64,000 bases of DNA from Lachnospiraceae bacterium (GTDB lineage Bacteria > Bacillota > Clostridia > Lachnospirales > Lachnospiraceae). Positions 61,997 through 64,000 of this stretch are shown here, one piece after another. The notes beneath the pieces were generated by a model that searched no databases, was not told the DNA's origin, and saw nothing but the letters and a program-made list of their open reading frames with translations. The position numbers and the translations under genes were made by a program. Position 1 is the stretch's first letter; each line of letters begins with the position of its first letter. The stretch lies in contig JAFZZY010000007.1 in NCBI GenBank assembly GCA_017615545.1, positions 62,001 to 126,000 of the forward strand, given 5' to 3'.

Positions 61997-64000
61997 TTAT
62001 TTTTTGCCTGCAGTTTCGTCCTCGGAAGCGTCTTTTCCGTCCTTATTCTCTTCTTCATCGTCCTCATTCTTATAGGGCAATGCGATTAAAAACAGGATCA
62101 AACCGACGAGGATCAAGCCTGCGCCGATAAAAATGAGGATCTTCTGAAGTCCTTTATAATTCTTGCCGCTTGAGTTTTTCTCTGCAGCATTGGACGTCAT
62201 TTCTTCCGTTTCAGGTTCCGTGATCTCTTCCGTCGGAGCCTCCGTCGGCGCTTCTGTAGGAGCCTCTGTTTCGTGCTCGGTCACCTCGACTGTCGTAGTC
62301 TCTTCCGGCTTCTCGGAAACATTTACAAAGAATACAGACTCAATACCATCATAAGATACGGTGATCGTGTTGTCGCCTTCCTTTAAAGGTTCGTCAGGAA
62401 GTGCAACCTCATCAGTAACTTCAACCTTCGTCCCGTCCTTATAGATCGCATAAACCGTAATGTCATCCGAAGTAACGGTGTCGCCAACATACTTCACGCC
62501 ACCGATATACTTGAGTTCCAGTTTCTCAGGAACTTCCTTCGTTGTTTCCTCCGCCGACTCCTCTTCCGTCGTTTCGACTTCCGTGGTGTCAGCCTCCGTC
62601 GTATTCTCCTCCGACGACTCTACGGTCTCCTCCGCGGTCGTAACCTCAGCCGTAGTCGGATCCGCTGTTGTAGGAGCCTGGGTTGGCAGTTGTGTCGGAG
62701 CTTGCGTAGGCGGTTGTGTAGGTGCCTGTGTTGGAGCCTGCGTTGGAGTTTGTGTAGGGGCTTGCGTAGATGCCTGTGTCGGAGCCTGTGTAGGAGCTTG
62801 CGTAGGTGCTTGTGTTGGAGCCTGTGTAGCCTTAGCCACTGCCTCCACTACATATGTCTGGGTCAATGTACCGTAGACAAAGGTCAATGTATTCTTTCCG
62901 GCTTTTAAAGGAGTACCAAACTCCTTGATCGACCAACCATTGACATGGGCAGTCTTGCCACTATTGTACTTAACTTTTACAGTAAAATCAGATGCAGAAT
63001 AAGTATCTCCTTCCGTTTTACTCGAGAAGTTCTTGCTGATGATCAGTTCTTGCGCAACCAGTTTTGTCGCAGAAACTGAGATCGTCTCAGTCTTTCCTCC
63101 AAAAGAGATGGAAATGCTATTTGATCCTGCAGAGAGTTTCGTCTGAGAAATGGACGCTGATGAAGTGACATCCTTTGTAGACTTATCACTGTAAGTGGCG
63201 ATAACCTTAAAATCAGCAACACTTATCGTATCGTTCTCATATTTCTGTCCACCGATATAAGAAACAGCGATCGAACTAAATGTGACTTTTGATTTGCAAT
63301 TCAGAGTATAGGTTGCTTGCTTTCCGTTGCACTTAACGGTGATCGTATTATCACCGGCTTTTAAGGTTGTAGGTGAAACGGTAATGCTTCCGCCTTCAAC
63401 TTGCGTACTTCCATCACTATACACACCAATCACTACAAAATCTGATGCACTGATCGTGTCACCGGCGTATTTAGTGCCGCCGTTATACTGAAGCTGAATG
63501 CTTGAAAGAGTAACAGGCTTAGTTGCTGTTACTTTGATCGTAGCCGTCTTGCCCTGATATGTAACAGCAATGTTATTGGAGCCTTCAACAAGCTGATTTG
63601 CGGCAACTGAGAAACCACTCGTAACAGCCTTCTTGGATCCATCACTATATACTGCAGTCACGGAAACTTCCGCAGCATTGACCGACTGACCGACCGTTTT
63701 TGCTCCACCGGTATACTTAACTTCGATACCGGACAATGTAACCTGCGCAGGATTACCGACAGTAACCTGGAAAGAAGTCGATTTGCCCTTATATGTAACA
63801 GTGATCGTTTCCACCGCATCAATGTTCGGATCATAACCGGAGACACTGTATCCATCGATCGTTTTACCGGGATCGAACAACGGCAGGTATGAAGTCCCGA
63901 GGGAAGATTCATTCATTGTAACTAAAGCAGTGATTCCTGTATCTGCTAAAGCTGTACCTTTTTGAATCTTTGCAGGAATACTGTTCGGGTCGATAGATAT
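61997..64000 (-). CDS. Ig-domain surface protein with Pro-Thr repeats (5' part missing)
   Basis: The frame is open to the right edge, so at least 667 C-terminal residues are seen and the start is outside. Visible parts in order: four to five bacterial Ig-like repeats of about 75 residues with the pattern YxGG-KxxGDTIxxxDFxVxAxYSDG (about 60-360 here), a Pro-Thr-Gln repeat (TQAPTQAPTQ, DNA 62670-62827), a Thr/Glu-rich stalk (about 460-500), one more Ig-like repeat (YIGGVKYVGDTVTSDDITVY), another Thr/Glu-rich run, and a C-terminal membrane segment (about 610-630, ILIFIGAGLILVGLILFLIAL) with an acidic tail. It is probably a cell-surface anchored adhesin or binding protein. There is no LPxTG motif. 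Function is inferred from layout only. Confidence 0.75.
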   Translation of the reverse strand: MSIDPNSIPAKIQKGTALADTGITALVTMNESSLGTSYLPLFDPGKTIDGYSVSGYDPNIDAVETITVTYKGKSTSFQVTVGNPAQVTLSGIEVKYTGGAKTVGQSVNAAEVSVTAVYSDGSKKAVTSGFSVAANQLVEGSNNIAVTYQGKTATIKVTATKPVTLSSIQLQYNGGTKYAGDTISASDFVVIGVYSDGSTQVEGGSITVSPTTLKAGDNTITVKCNGKQATYTLNCKSKVTFSSIAVSYIGGQKYENDTISVADFKVIATYSDKSTKDVTSSASISQTKLSAGSNSISISFGGKTETISVSATKLVAQELIISKNFSSKTEGDTYSASDFTVKVKYNSGKTAHVNGWSIKEFGTPLKAGKNTLTFVYGTLTQTYVVEAVAKATQAPTQAPTQAPTQAPTQASTQAPTQTPTQAPTQAPTQPPTQAPTQLPTQAPTTADPTTAEVTTAEETVESSEENTTEADTTEVETTEEESAEETTKEVPEKLELKYIGGVKYVGDTVTSDDITVYAIYKDGTKVEVTDEVALPDEPLKEGDNTITVSYDGIESVFFVNVSEKPEETTTVEVTEHETEAPTEAPTEAPTEEITEPETEEMTSNAAEKNSSGKNYKGLQKILIFIGAGLILVGLILFLIALPYKNEDDEEENKDGKDASEDETAGKK
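62670..62827 (-). repeat. 12-bp tandem repeats encoding TQAP units
   Basis: About 13 tandem 12-base units encode (TQAP)n with S, P, L or T replacing A at a few positions. Codon variation between units means the array is degenerate at DNA level, but unit gain and loss by slippage or recombination is likely. Confidence 0.8.

Noticed and set aside
62670..62827. CRISPR-like array at the TQAP repeats
   Set aside because: The repeat unit is 12 bases, encodes protein in frame and has no spacers.

Overview
The window looks like chromosome from a Gram-positive anaerobe of the class Clostridia, most likely Lachnospiraceae-like. The evidence is sepF-ylmH-lspA-rluD linkage, the rplU-prp-rpmA-obgE cluster with the Firmicutes-type cleavable L27 N-terminus, split HisG/HisZ, RecU, an OFA transporter, DUF6273 and Thr/Pro-rich surface proteins, and strong AGGAGG ribosome binding sites throughout. 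No rRNA, tRNA, CRISPR array, insertion sequence or prophage was seen. Most of the window is conserved housekeeping sequence, and no obviously new multigene system stands out. The unusual signals are mainly small and regulatory.

Layout. Positions 1-6266 run on the plus strand: a HlyD-type adaptor, yggS, sepF, ylmH, lspA, rluD and a thioesterase, then an AT-rich remnant of a BACON/InlB-repeat surface protein that lacks a start. A bidirectional terminator separates it from a XerS-like tyrosine recombinase and ttcA (minus). A 392-base divergent intergenic region with four copies of a 19-bp repeat leads to glmS-lexA (plus). From 11.1 kb to the right edge every gene is on the minus strand.

Minus-strand blocks, in transcription order from the right edge. 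(1) A partial Ig-domain surface protein, secG, rnr, smpB, a GH2 beta-galactosidase, purine nucleoside phosphorylase, a YbjN-like protein, an MTA/SAH-deaminase-like amidohydrolase, a membrane-anchored MutS-like ATPase, and rnhA. (2) A 44-codon membrane peptide, alaS, rpsU, phoH-ybeY, a MOP flippase, rsmD-coaD, a transglutaminase-like lipoprotein, and a monocistronic coiled-coil gene. (3) RNA-modification genes (rsmF, rsuA-like, rluA-like), a HAD phosphatase and recU. (4) The hisZ-G-D-B-A-IE operon behind a consensus promoter, followed by two radical-SAM-associated genes and a short RNase G. (5) An OFA transporter, then rplU-prp-rpmA-obgE-yhbY-nadD-yqeK-rsfS, glgA-argS, a CmpB-like membrane protein, a SNF2 helicase and a DUF6273 protein.

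Signals not explained by the genes: the octamer GGTCAATG occurs about 29 times, where about 2 are expected; divergent and inverted 19-mers lie between ttcA and glmS; a 17-base identity joins the glmS and secG promoters; three tandem TACCAT octamers sit just downstream of the his promoter; a possible attenuator precedes obgE; and a perfect 22-bp palindrome lies between rnr and smpB. All counts and motif calls were made by eye without database searches.
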